Of a stretch of DNA of 64,000 nucleotides, positions 27,391 to 35,047 are shown piece by piece (position 1 is the stretch's first letter; every line of letters begins with the position of its first letter). The translations under genes and the position numbers were made by a program. The stretch spans positions 1,545,501 to 1,609,500 of the forward strand of contig NZ_JBANRJ010000001.1 of the NCBI RefSeq assembly GCF_037154075.1, read 5' to 3'. This DNA is from Sphingobium aromaticiconvertens. GTDB lineage: Bacteria > Pseudomonadota > Alphaproteobacteria > Sphingomonadales > Sphingomonadaceae. Under the pieces are notes generated by a model. The model was not told the DNA's origin and ran no database searches. It saw only the letters and a list, made by a program, of their open reading frames with translations.

Positions 27391-28027
27391 GACGGACCCC
27401 CCTATGAGTGTGCAGGCTTCGCCGCAACAACGATGGAGCATGCAGAAAGATGAGGCAAAACACTGCACTCGGTGCACTCTTTATCGATGTGCCACGCAGA
27501 CGGTGTTTGGCGAAGGGCCAGTCAATGCGAAGCTGATGTTCGTAGGCGAACAGCCCGGCGATCAGGAGGATCTCGCGGAACGACCTTTTGTCGGTCCGGC
27601 TGGACAGATATTTGACCGGGCACTGGCCGACGCGGGCATCGATCGTGCACAGACTTACGTCACCAATGCGGTAAAGCATTTTAAATTCGAACAGCGGGGC
27701 AAGCGACGACTGCATGCGCGCCCAAATGCTGGCGAAATTCAGGCATGCCGCTGGTGGCTGGATCGGGAACGTGCTGTGGTTCGTCCAGCCCTGACCGTCG
27801 CGCTGGGCGCAACGGCGGCGCATTCGTTATTGGGGCGAGCAACGTCGATCGCGCCTCTGCGGGGAGCGCCCCAGACCGCGCTGGATGGCGGCGAAACCTG
27901 GGTAACTGTTCATCCCAGCTTTCTATTGCGTGTTCGCGCTGATCGGGAAACGGAATATGCGCGTTTCGTGCAGGATTTAACGACCATCGCTGCCCGGCTG
28001 GAAAAGATGGCAACGGCAGGTTCATAG
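27368..28027 (+). CDS. udgX: UdgX-family uracil-DNA glycosylase/uracil-DNA cross-linking protein
   Basis: About 219 residues of the family 4-related uracil-DNA glycosylase fold. Cys33 and Cys36 (HCTRC) and Cys127 are likely Fe-S ligands; the uracil pocket motif GEQPGDQED is at 60-68, and the UdgX-specific loop KRRLH is at 112-116. In mycobacterial UdgX the His of KRRIH becomes covalently joined to DNA after uracil excision; His116 corresponds to it. HPSFLLR near the C terminus is the second catalytic motif. Starts at 27341 or 27404 are possible. The usual N-terminal fusion domain is present only as a broken remnant upstream. Confidence 0.9.
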   Translation: MVDRSQDKTDPPMSVQASPQQRWSMQKDEAKHCTRCTLYRCATQTVFGEGPVNAKLMFVGEQPGDQEDLAERPFVGPAGQIFDRALADAGIDRAQTYVTNAVKHFKFEQRGKRRLHARPNAGEIQACRWWLDRERAVVRPALTVALGATAAHSLLGRATSIAPLRGAPQTALDGGETWVTVHPSFLLRVRADRETEYARFVQDLTTIAARLEKMATAGS

Positions 28028-28042
28028 TGGTGGGATCTAGCC

Positions 28043-28069
28043 AAGGCGCGCATTGATCATGCGCGCCTT
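28043..28069 (+). terminator. Hairpin after udgX
   Basis: A perfect 11-bp stem (AAGGCGCGCAT with ATGCGCGCCTT) and 5-base loop lie 16 bases after the udgX stop. The T tract that follows is interrupted (TGGTTTGG), so termination is probable but not strong. Confidence 0.5.
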
Positions 28070-28158
28070 TGGTTTGGACCCATCTGGCACGGCCAGCTAT
28101 CTCCTTGCACGAACACAACGGGCGAGAACGTCCTTGCCCGGAGAGGAGACTATCCACC

Positions 28159-29097
28159 ATGACTCACTTTAGCCCCCGCGACATGGCACAGCAGTTGGGC
28201 CAGGGGCTTCTGTCATTCCCCGTGACGCATTTCGATGCCGATGGCGCCTTTGAAGAGGCACCCTATCGCGCGCATTGCGCATGGATGCTGGAACATGAAC
28301 TGACCGGCCTCTTCGCCGCTGGTGGGACCGGCGAGTTTTTCTCGCTCACCCCCAATGAGGTTGCCACTGTCGTTGCCGCAGCGGTCGCTGAAACGGCGGG
28401 CAAGATCCCTGTCATATCGGGCTGCGGCTATGGCACGGCGATCGCGGCCGGTATTGCGCGGGACGCGGAAAAGGCGGGCGCTGACGGCGTGCTGTTGCTG
28501 CCGCCCTATCTGATGAACAGCAAGCAGGAAGGCCTTGCCGCGCATATCGAGGCAGTCTGCCGCGCCACCGGTCTGGGCGTCATCGTCTATAACCGCGACA
28601 ATGGCATCGTGGATGACGAAACGCTGGCACGGCTGTGTGAGCGTAATCCTAACCTCGTCGGCTTCAAGGATGGCGTGGGGGACATCGAACTGATGACCCG
28701 CATCTATGCCCGCATGGGCGATCGCTTGACCTATATCGGCGGATTGCCGACGGCGGAGACGTTCGCCACCCCCTATCTCACCATGGGTGTCACGACCTAT
28801 TCATCGGCGATCTTCAATTTCATGCCTGCATGGGCGCTGGCCTTCTACAAGGCGGTGCGCGCAGGCGATCAGGCCTATGTGATGGAGCAGCTACGCCAGT
28901 TCGTGCTGCCCTATATCGCGCTGCGCAACAAGGGGCGCGGCTATGCCGTGTCGATCGTGAAGTCAGGCATGAAGATCATCGGCCGCGACGCAGGCCCGGT
29001 CCGTTCACCGCTCACTAACCTGTCGGCAGCCGAGGAAGCCGAACTGCGCGCGCTGATCGAAAAGGCATCGCCCGAGTTGCTGTCTGCCGCCGCGTAA
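28159..29097 (+). CDS. kdgD: 5-dehydro-4-deoxyglucarate dehydratase
   Basis: 312 residues of the dihydrodipicolinate synthase/aldolase family. It converts 5-dehydro-4-deoxy-D-glucarate to 2-oxoglutarate semialdehyde with loss of water and CO2. GGTGEF at 55-60 binds the pyruvyl carboxylate, Tyr144 (VIVYNRDN) is the catalytic tyrosine and Lys170 (GFKDGVGD) forms the Schiff base. The C-terminal block [18 protein letters not shown] is characteristic of KdgD. The start at 28159 has AGGAG upstream; a longer frame from 28069 is not supported. No glucarate or galactarate dehydratase, nor the following semialdehyde dehydrogenase, lies in the window. Confidence 0.93.
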   Translation: MTHFSPRDMAQQLGQGLLSFPVTHFDADGAFEEAPYRAHCAWMLEHELTGLFAAGGTGEFFSLTPNEVATVVAAAVAETAGKIPVISGCGYGTAIAAGIARDAEKAGADGVLLLPPYLMNSKQEGLAAHIEAVCRATGLGVIVYNRDNGIVDDETLARLCERNPNLVGFKDGVGDIELMTRIYARMGDRLTYIGGLPTAETFATPYLTMGVTTYSSAIFNFMPAWALAFYKAVRAGDQAYVMEQLRQFVLPYIALRNKGRGYAVSIVKSGMKIIGRDAGPVRSPLTNLSAAEEAELRALIEKASPELLSAAA

Positions 29098-29139
29098 CGT
29101 GGAGAAGGTGACTTGGCCGGCGGGCACGGATAGTCTGGC

Positions 29140-30033
29140 ATGATGTTTGAACTCAGCCAGCTTCGTTGCTTCGTCGCCGCCGCCGAAGAACTCCATTTCG
29201 GTCGCGCGGCCCAGCGCCTCAACATGACCCAGTCTCCACTCAGCCGCCAGATACAGTTGCTGGAGCGAATACTGGACGTGCAACTGCTGGAACGCACCAG
29301 CCGGCAGGTCAGTCTGACCCCGGCTGGCAGCGTCTTCCTGATCGAAGCGCGGCGGATCGTCCGGTTGGCCGACAGCGCCGCCCTGTCGGCGCGGCGCGTG
29401 GCGAAGGGCGACGCCGGGCGTGTCGCGATCGGCTTCACGGCGGTATCAGGTTATAATGTCGTGCCGCGCATCGTCGCGCAGGCCCGCGCCTCCCTGCCCA
29501 ATATCGAACTGGAATTGCGTGAGATGGTGTCGAACGAACAAGTCGACGCCCTGCTGACCGGCCTCATCGACATCGGCTTCGTCCGTCCCCCGGTCGACCG
29601 GCACGAGTTCGAGACTAGCTGCGTGCTCAAGGAACCCCTGATCGTTGCTCTGCCCCCCGGTGATGCGCGCCAGTCGAAAGCTGCGCTGGCCCCCGCCGAT
29701 TTCGACGGCCAGCCGCTCATCATGTATTCGCGTCAGGGTGCCAGCTATTTCCACAATATGCTGGTCAACCTGTTCGAGGAGGCACAGGTCGCCCCCCTCT
29801 ATGTCCAGCATGTGACCCAGATTCATTCGATGCTGGGGCTGGTTCATGCGGGTCTGGCCGCTGCGATCGTGCCTGAAAGCGCGACCGGCCTGCACATGAT
29901 GGACGTGCAGTTCCGGCGACTCATGACGCCGCAGGAGCGCCCCGTCGAGCTGCACATGGCCTGGCGGCGCGACAATCATAATCCGGCCCTACCAACGATG
30001 CGCCAGCTTTGCGCGGAAAGCACCGGCGGATGA
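29140..30033 (+). CDS. LysR-family transcriptional regulator
   Basis: 297 residues. An N-terminal winged HTH (FVAAAEELHFGRAAQRL, then MTQSPLSRQI) is followed by a two-lobe effector domain. The HTH is of the BenM/CatM/aromatic-type subgroup (LHFGRAA). It lies 42 bases after kdgD on the same strand, and its stop overlaps the carboxylesterase start by 4 bases (ATGA), so the three genes probably form one message. It likely controls this catabolic locus; the inducer is unknown. Confidence 0.9.
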   Translation: MMFELSQLRCFVAAAEELHFGRAAQRLNMTQSPLSRQIQLLERILDVQLLERTSRQVSLTPAGSVFLIEARRIVRLADSAALSARRVAKGDAGRVAIGFTAVSGYNVVPRIVAQARASLPNIELELREMVSNEQVDALLTGLIDIGFVRPPVDRHEFETSCVLKEPLIVALPPGDARQSKAALAPADFDGQPLIMYSRQGASYFHNMLVNLFEEAQVAPLYVQHVTQIHSMLGLVHAGLAAAIVPESATGLHMMDVQFRRLMTPQERPVELHMAWRRDNHNPALPTMRQLCAESTGG

Positions 30034-31583
30034 CAGGCGTCGACCGGCGCACGCTTCTCGCCGGGATGGCGATTGCGCCGCTGGCGACACGAGCCTCTGC
30101 GAAAATAGCCAGCCCGATTGCGCTCACCCGTTACGGCAGGGTGCGTGGTGCCATCGAGAAGAACGTCCTCGTCTTTCGCGGTATCCGTTATGGCGCGAAC
30201 ACCGCCCCGCGTCGCTTCCGTCGCGCCCTTCCGCCCAAACCTTGGTCCGGCATCACGGACGCCACACGCTATGGTGCCGCCGCCCCACAGACAAAGGCCA
30301 GCGAACCCACGAGCGAGGACTGCCTGTTCCTCAATGTCTGGACACCCGCGCTGGATGCAGGGAAGCGCCCGGTCATGGTCTATCTGCACGGCGGCGCGCA
30401 TGCTCATGGGTCGGGCAGCGACCCGCTCTATGACGGCGGCAATCTGGTAAAGCGCGGCGATGTTGTCGTCGTGACACTCAACCATCGGCTGGCAGGGCTG
30501 GGCTACGCCTACCTGGCGGGACTGGGCGGCCCGGCGGAGTCGGGCAATGTCGGGAATCTCGACATCATATTGGCGCTTGAGTGGGTGCGCGACAACATCG
30601 CCAGCTTCGGCGGCGATCCGGGACGCGTCATGCTGTTCGGCCAGTCGGGTGGCGGGGCAAAGGTGGTGACGTTGATGGCCATGCCGGAAGCGCGTCCAAT
30701 GTTTCACGCCGCCGCGACGATGAGCGGCCAGCATGTTACCGCCGCCGGACCGATGCACGCTACCACCCGTGCGCGCGCCTGGATGGCGAAGGCAGGAGCG
30801 CCCGATGTCGCCACTCTGCAACGCCTGCCGGTCGAACGGCTGGTCGACGCCATGGCGATGACCGACCCGCTGGAGGGCAGGGGCGAAATCAGTTTCGTTT
30901 CGACCCTCGATCATGGCGTGCTGCCGCGCCATCCTTTCATACCCGATGCCCCGCGCGAAGCGGCGCATATCCCCCTGATCGTCGGCAACACCCATGACGA
31001 AACCGCGCTCTGGATCGAAAAGACACTGCGCGCGGGCGACACGACATGGGACAACTTGCCCGAACGCTATGCGCTGGCAACGACCAAAGACCTCGCGCCC
31101 GATCATGTCATCCGCCGTTATCGCGAACTCTACCCCACCCGGACCCCCGGCCAGATATTGCTCGCCGCGACGACTGCCGGGCGGTCCTGGCCCGGCCATC
31201 TGATACAGGCGGAAGAGCGCGCAAAGATCGGCGCACCGACCTGGATGTATCAGCTCGATTTCCCTTGTCCCGAGGCTGGCGGTATTCTTGGCGCCTTCCA
31301 CACGCTCGATATCCCGTTGGTGTTCGACAATGTCGATGCCCCCGGATCGCGCACGGGCGCCAGTTCCGACGCGCGACGGCTTGCCGGGCAGATGGCCGAC
31401 GCCTTCATTGCGCTGGCCCGCACCGGCGATCCCAATGGCGGCACTCGTCCCCGCTGGCCGCACTATGATCTTGCCCGGCGATCAACGATGATCTTCGACC
31501 GCACCCTGCGGATAGAGGATGATCCGCGGCGGGAGGAGCGGCTGTTATTCGCGGTCGCGCCCTATATCAAACCGGGCGGCTGA
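30030..31583 (+). CDS. Type-B carboxylesterase, probably exported
   Basis: About 517 residues of the alpha/beta-hydrolase carboxylesterase/para-nitrobenzyl esterase family. The nucleophile elbow GQSGGG, the oxyanion HGG (VYLHGGAHAHG), the acidic NTHDET and the catalytic-His region GAFHTLDI are all present, as is the early disulfide-type block EDCLFLNVW. The first 25 residues (DRRTLLAGMA...) resemble a twin-arginine-like signal with a single clear RR pair. It likely hydrolyses an ester in the periplasm before uptake. It overlaps the LysR gene upstream and ends 3 bases before the convergent Tat-exported protein gene. Confidence 0.9.
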   Translation: MTGVDRRTLLAGMAIAPLATRASAKIASPIALTRYGRVRGAIEKNVLVFRGIRYGANTAPRRFRRALPPKPWSGITDATRYGAAAPQTKASEPTSEDCLFLNVWTPALDAGKRPVMVYLHGGAHAHGSGSDPLYDGGNLVKRGDVVVVTLNHRLAGLGYAYLAGLGGPAESGNVGNLDIILALEWVRDNIASFGGDPGRVMLFGQSGGGAKVVTLMAMPEARPMFHAAATMSGQHVTAAGPMHATTRARAWMAKAGAPDVATLQRLPVERLVDAMAMTDPLEGRGEISFVSTLDHGVLPRHPFIPDAPREAAHIPLIVGNTHDETALWIEKTLRAGDTTWDNLPERYALATTKDLAPDHVIRRYRELYPTRTPGQILLAATTAGRSWPGHLIQAEERAKIGAPTWMYQLDFPCPEAGGILGAFHTLDIPLVFDNVDAPGSRTGASSDARRLAGQMADAFIALARTGDPNGGTRPRWPHYDLARRSTMIFDRTLRIEDDPRREERLLFAVAPYIKPGG

Positions 31584-31586
31584 CCC

Positions 31587-33419
31587 TCATACCCGATCCC
31601 ATGGGAAGTCCAGCGTCGGACGATTGGCATAGCGCGTCATGGCCAGCGTCAGTTGTGTGCCACAGCCTGGCTCCAGCCGGATAGTCACATCGCGACCGCC
31701 CGTGGCGATCCTCCGTCCGTCCAGCGTCACGCTGTCGACACGATGTTCGGCATAAGCGCCGCCCTGTACGGTCACGCTGCGCGCCTCACGCGGGTTGAGG
31801 TTGACCAGCATCACCTGCGTCGACCGACCGTCCATTGCCTGCACCAGTGCCGCCACATCCGCAGGCACACCGGCGCGGCGCGCCACCGGATCGAAATAGC
31901 GCAGGCGGCAATGCAGCGGCACGCCCCCCTGCGGCGGCGATGTTTTCGACCAGGGAGGACGGGCGATATGCAATCCGCCCGTCATCAACTGCACCAGGCT
32001 GGTAACGCTGGCGGGGTTGATGCCGATCGGCCAGTCCGCCAGCCGCGTCTGCGGCGTTGTCGTATCCGTTTCCCGCGTCTTCATCCGTTCGGCCACGCGC
32101 GCCAGATCGGCTGCCAGCGCCTGTTCGGGATAGGCGGGGTTGCGCCCCTCCAGATAATCCAGCCAAGGGTGCGCCCCCGCCGCCGCCCGATCGTCGGCGC
32201 GCTGCGACATATACCAGATCTCGAACCCGTTGCTGCGATAAGGGCCGGGCTTCCAACCATACCAGCTCTGCGCGCCATACATGGTCGGCGCGGACGATAC
32301 GCCCTTCACGACCTGCATCTGCGCGTTGATCCGCGCATTCTGCCGTCGCCACAGGTCGATATAGCCAAGGTCGCCTGTCATCACGACTGCGCCCATGAAG
32401 GCGGTAATCGACCTCGGCACCCGGTTGCGATCCTCCCTCACGCCGGTCTGCGGCACAACTGGAGAAAAGCCCCAACCATAGACGCCCTTCCACCAATCCT
32501 CGCCAACAGTCCCGTCAGGCCGAACGTAACTGGGCAATATGTCGTCATTCTTTGTCGCCCGATCGACCCAGGCATCCAGATAGTCGAGTGCCCAGCGACG
32601 ATAGCCCTCTCCACCACCTAGCGCATAGGCGTTGAGGCCCAGTGTCGTCGATTGCAGGTTCAGCGGATTATCGCCGACCACATCGCCATAGTCGGCATAA
32701 TGATCCAGTGTCTCGCGATAGGTCGTCTCGCCATGCTCCATGTGGAAGGGGGCGGGATCGAACGGATCACCGACCCAGTCCAGCGGCGTGGCCTCACGCA
32801 GCATAGGCCCCTTGCTGCCGTTAAGCAGGCTCCGCATCATCCGCAGCTTTATATCGTAATTATGCACGGTCGGGTCGCGCCCGGTATAGAAATCGGCATA
32901 GCGGCGCGTTCGCTCCAGCAGCTTTGCATCGCGAGGCCGGGATAGCCCCATGACGTTGAAACTGGTCAGCCCTTCGGCATTATGCTGCCAATCCATCTGC
33001 ACCGGGAATTCGCGATAATACATGCCTTCCCGCGCGATCGGGACATCGACCGTGCGTGCGGCGGTGAATTGTTTGAGATGCCCTTCCCAAAAGCGGCTGG
33101 CGAGCGTCGCGATCCGGTCGCTGCCACCCAGCGCGTGCAACAGGAACCAGTCATTGGTTGCTTCCGCCGCGTCATCCGGCCCGTCATTGGCGCCCCAGCG
33201 CTCAAACACCTTCAATCGATCGCTGTCATCCACATATTGGGCGTAGAAGGCCTCACAAGCCTCAGCATTCACATCGAGCAGACGCCGCTGCATCACCGCC
33301 CAGGTCGGGGCCGCCATCGGCTTTGCAACCACCAGTTGCGGGCGTGAACCTCGCGCCTGCGCGGGCACTGCAATTGCCGCGACACCTGTTGCCAGGAAAC
33401 GCCGCCGATCGACCCGCAT
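31587..33419 (-). CDS. Tat-exported protein of unknown family, probably carbohydrate-active
   Basis: About 610 residues. The N terminus has a strong twin-arginine signal (DRRRFLATG, then AAIAVPAQA). The mature part is rich in Trp, Tyr and Asp in helical repeats (QMDWQHNAEG, YADFYTGRD, YLDAWVDRA, DWWKGVYGWG), suggesting an (alpha/alpha)-barrel like those of many glycosidases and polysaccharide lyases. The last 120 residues look beta-rich. I cannot assign a known family. The start at 33419 overlaps the MFS transporter stop by one base (TGATG), so the two are coupled. The neighbours (esterase, kdgD, transporter, receptor) suggest a role in releasing a sugar-acid substrate. Confidence 0.75.
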   Translation of the reverse strand: MRVDRRRFLATGVAAIAVPAQARGSRPQLVVAKPMAAPTWAVMQRRLLDVNAEACEAFYAQYVDDSDRLKVFERWGANDGPDDAAEATNDWFLLHALGGSDRIATLASRFWEGHLKQFTAARTVDVPIAREGMYYREFPVQMDWQHNAEGLTSFNVMGLSRPRDAKLLERTRRYADFYTGRDPTVHNYDIKLRMMRSLLNGSKGPMLREATPLDWVGDPFDPAPFHMEHGETTYRETLDHYADYGDVVGDNPLNLQSTTLGLNAYALGGGEGYRRWALDYLDAWVDRATKNDDILPSYVRPDGTVGEDWWKGVYGWGFSPVVPQTGVREDRNRVPRSITAFMGAVVMTGDLGYIDLWRRQNARINAQMQVVKGVSSAPTMYGAQSWYGWKPGPYRSNGFEIWYMSQRADDRAAAGAHPWLDYLEGRNPAYPEQALAADLARVAERMKTRETDTTTPQTRLADWPIGINPASVTSLVQLMTGGLHIARPPWSKTSPPQGGVPLHCRLRYFDPVARRAGVPADVAALVQAMDGRSTQVMLVNLNPREARSVTVQGGAYAEHRVDSVTLDGRRIATGGRDVTIRLEPGCGTQLTLAMTRYANRPTLDFPWDRV

Positions 33420-34759
33420 CAGGCGATCTCCAGCCGACGGATCGGCCCCACGATGACAAGGAAGGAAAAGATGGTGAGCAGGCAATGCGCGCCCACGAAC
33501 ACCAGCGCCAGGTCGAACGATCCGGTCATCGCCACGATATAGCCGACGACGATCGGCGTCACGATGCCAGCGACATTGCCGAACATGTTGAAGACGCCGC
33601 CTGATAGCCCGGCCAGCGATTTGGGGGCGACATCAGCCATAACTGCCCAGCCGAGCGAAGCTATGCCCTTGCCGAAGAAGGCGACCGCCATCAGCGTGAC
33701 GACCAGCCATTCCGCCTCCACCCAGACGCAGGCAATGATCATCGTCGCCAGCAACATGCCCACCACCAGCGGCCCCTTGCGCGCCAGATCGAGATTGCCG
33801 GTGCGCTTCAATATCCGGTCGGAGGCAAAGCCGCCGATCAGTCCGCCCACAAAGCCGCACAATGCAGGCGCAGCCGCTGCGAACCCGGCCTCCATGATGT
33901 TAAGACCGCGTTCCTTCACCAGATAAATGGGGAACCATGTGACAAAGAAATAGGTCAGCACATTGATGCAATATTGGCCCAAATAGATGCCCAGCATCAT
34001 GCGGTTGGCGAGCAACTGGCGAACATTGTGCCAGGTGAAGGTGGATGCCTTCGCCGCTTGTCCGACCCCATCCTCCATATGGATCAACCCGCCGCCCGTT
34101 TCGATATGCGCGAGTTCAGTCGCATTGATGGCCGGATGTTTGGCCGGACTGTGGATGAAGCGCACGAACATCGCGGTCGCAACCAGCCCCAGCGCGCCCA
34201 TTACCCAAAAAACCGCCCGCCAGCCGAAATCATGGACCAGCCAGCCCATCAGCGGCGCGAAGGCAACCAGAGAGAAATATTGCGCGCTGTTAAAAATCGC
34301 CGAGGCCGTGCCGCGTTCCGCTCCGGGGAACCAGGCCGCGACCAGTCGCGCATTGCCGGGGAAGGAGGGGGCTTCCGCCACCCCAACCATGAAGCGCAGC
34401 GCGAACAGGGTTGCCACCACCGGCAGCCCGGCGATCAGCCCGACTGTGCCCTGCATAGCCGTGAAGATTGACCAGATCGCAATCGCGCCGGCATAGATGC
34501 GCTTGGTGCCGAACCGGTCGAGCAGCAGGCCGCCCGGTATCTGTCCCAGCACATAGGCCCAGGCGAAGGCCGACAGGATGAAACCCGTCTGTACCGGCGA
34601 AATGCCCAGCTCTCCCGCCGCCGCATTGCCAGCGATCGAGAATGTGGCCCGATCCGCATAGTTGATCGCGGTGATCAGAAAGATGAAAGCAATGATCTTA
34701 TAGCGCACATAGGTTGGACGCTCGGCAGGCAAGGCGGCGGCAACGGTAGCTTGGGTCAA
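33419..34759 (-). CDS. MFS transporter, anion:cation symporter (ACS) type
   Basis: About 446 residues with 12 predicted helices. The first helix motif INYADRATFSIAG and the loop motif LLDRFGTKRIYAGAI match the ACS family of hexuronate, glucarate and galactonate importers. The likely start is TTG at 34759: AAGGAG lies nine bases before it and the first helix then begins near residue 20. The longer frame from 34900 adds a 47-residue non-conserved leader. The downstream gene is coupled to it. Uptake of a sugar acid would match kdgD. Confidence 0.88.
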   Translation of the reverse strand: MTQATVAAALPAERPTYVRYKIIAFIFLITAINYADRATFSIAGNAAAGELGISPVQTGFILSAFAWAYVLGQIPGGLLLDRFGTKRIYAGAIAIWSIFTAMQGTVGLIAGLPVVATLFALRFMVGVAEAPSFPGNARLVAAWFPGAERGTASAIFNSAQYFSLVAFAPLMGWLVHDFGWRAVFWVMGALGLVATAMFVRFIHSPAKHPAINATELAHIETGGGLIHMEDGVGQAAKASTFTWHNVRQLLANRMMLGIYLGQYCINVLTYFFVTWFPIYLVKERGLNIMEAGFAAAAPALCGFVGGLIGGFASDRILKRTGNLDLARKGPLVVGMLLATMIIACVWVEAEWLVVTLMAVAFFGKGIASLGWAVMADVAPKSLAGLSGGVFNMFGNVAGIVTPIVVGYIVAMTGSFDLALVFVGAHCLLTIFSFLVIVGPIRRLEIA

Positions 34760-35047
34760 TGGAAGGCTCTCCTTGTGGTCGCCACCCGTCTTACGAGGCG
34801 GTCGAAGCGCTGATCCGCACGCTAGCGTCACCATTCCGGCCGGTCCAAGTCCAAATAGGGCATGATCCAGCCATTTCTTGGCATGATTGAAAAGAGGCAT
34901 CTATCATTAGTGCAAGCCGTGCATTGATCCATGCCGGATTGGGAATGGCGTCTTCATGACCGTCGGGGCTATCGACTGGGGACCGATCCGGCATTCAAGG
35001 CCGGGCAATGATAGCGCATCGCGCATCCTTAGGGGAGTGAGAAGGCC

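Noticed and set aside
29976..31463. A 495-codon open frame on the minus strand opposite the carboxylesterase
   Set aside because: The plus-strand protein has the GQSGGG nucleophile elbow and HGG motif. The antisense translation is low-complexity and His/Arg-rich, as expected for a shadow frame.
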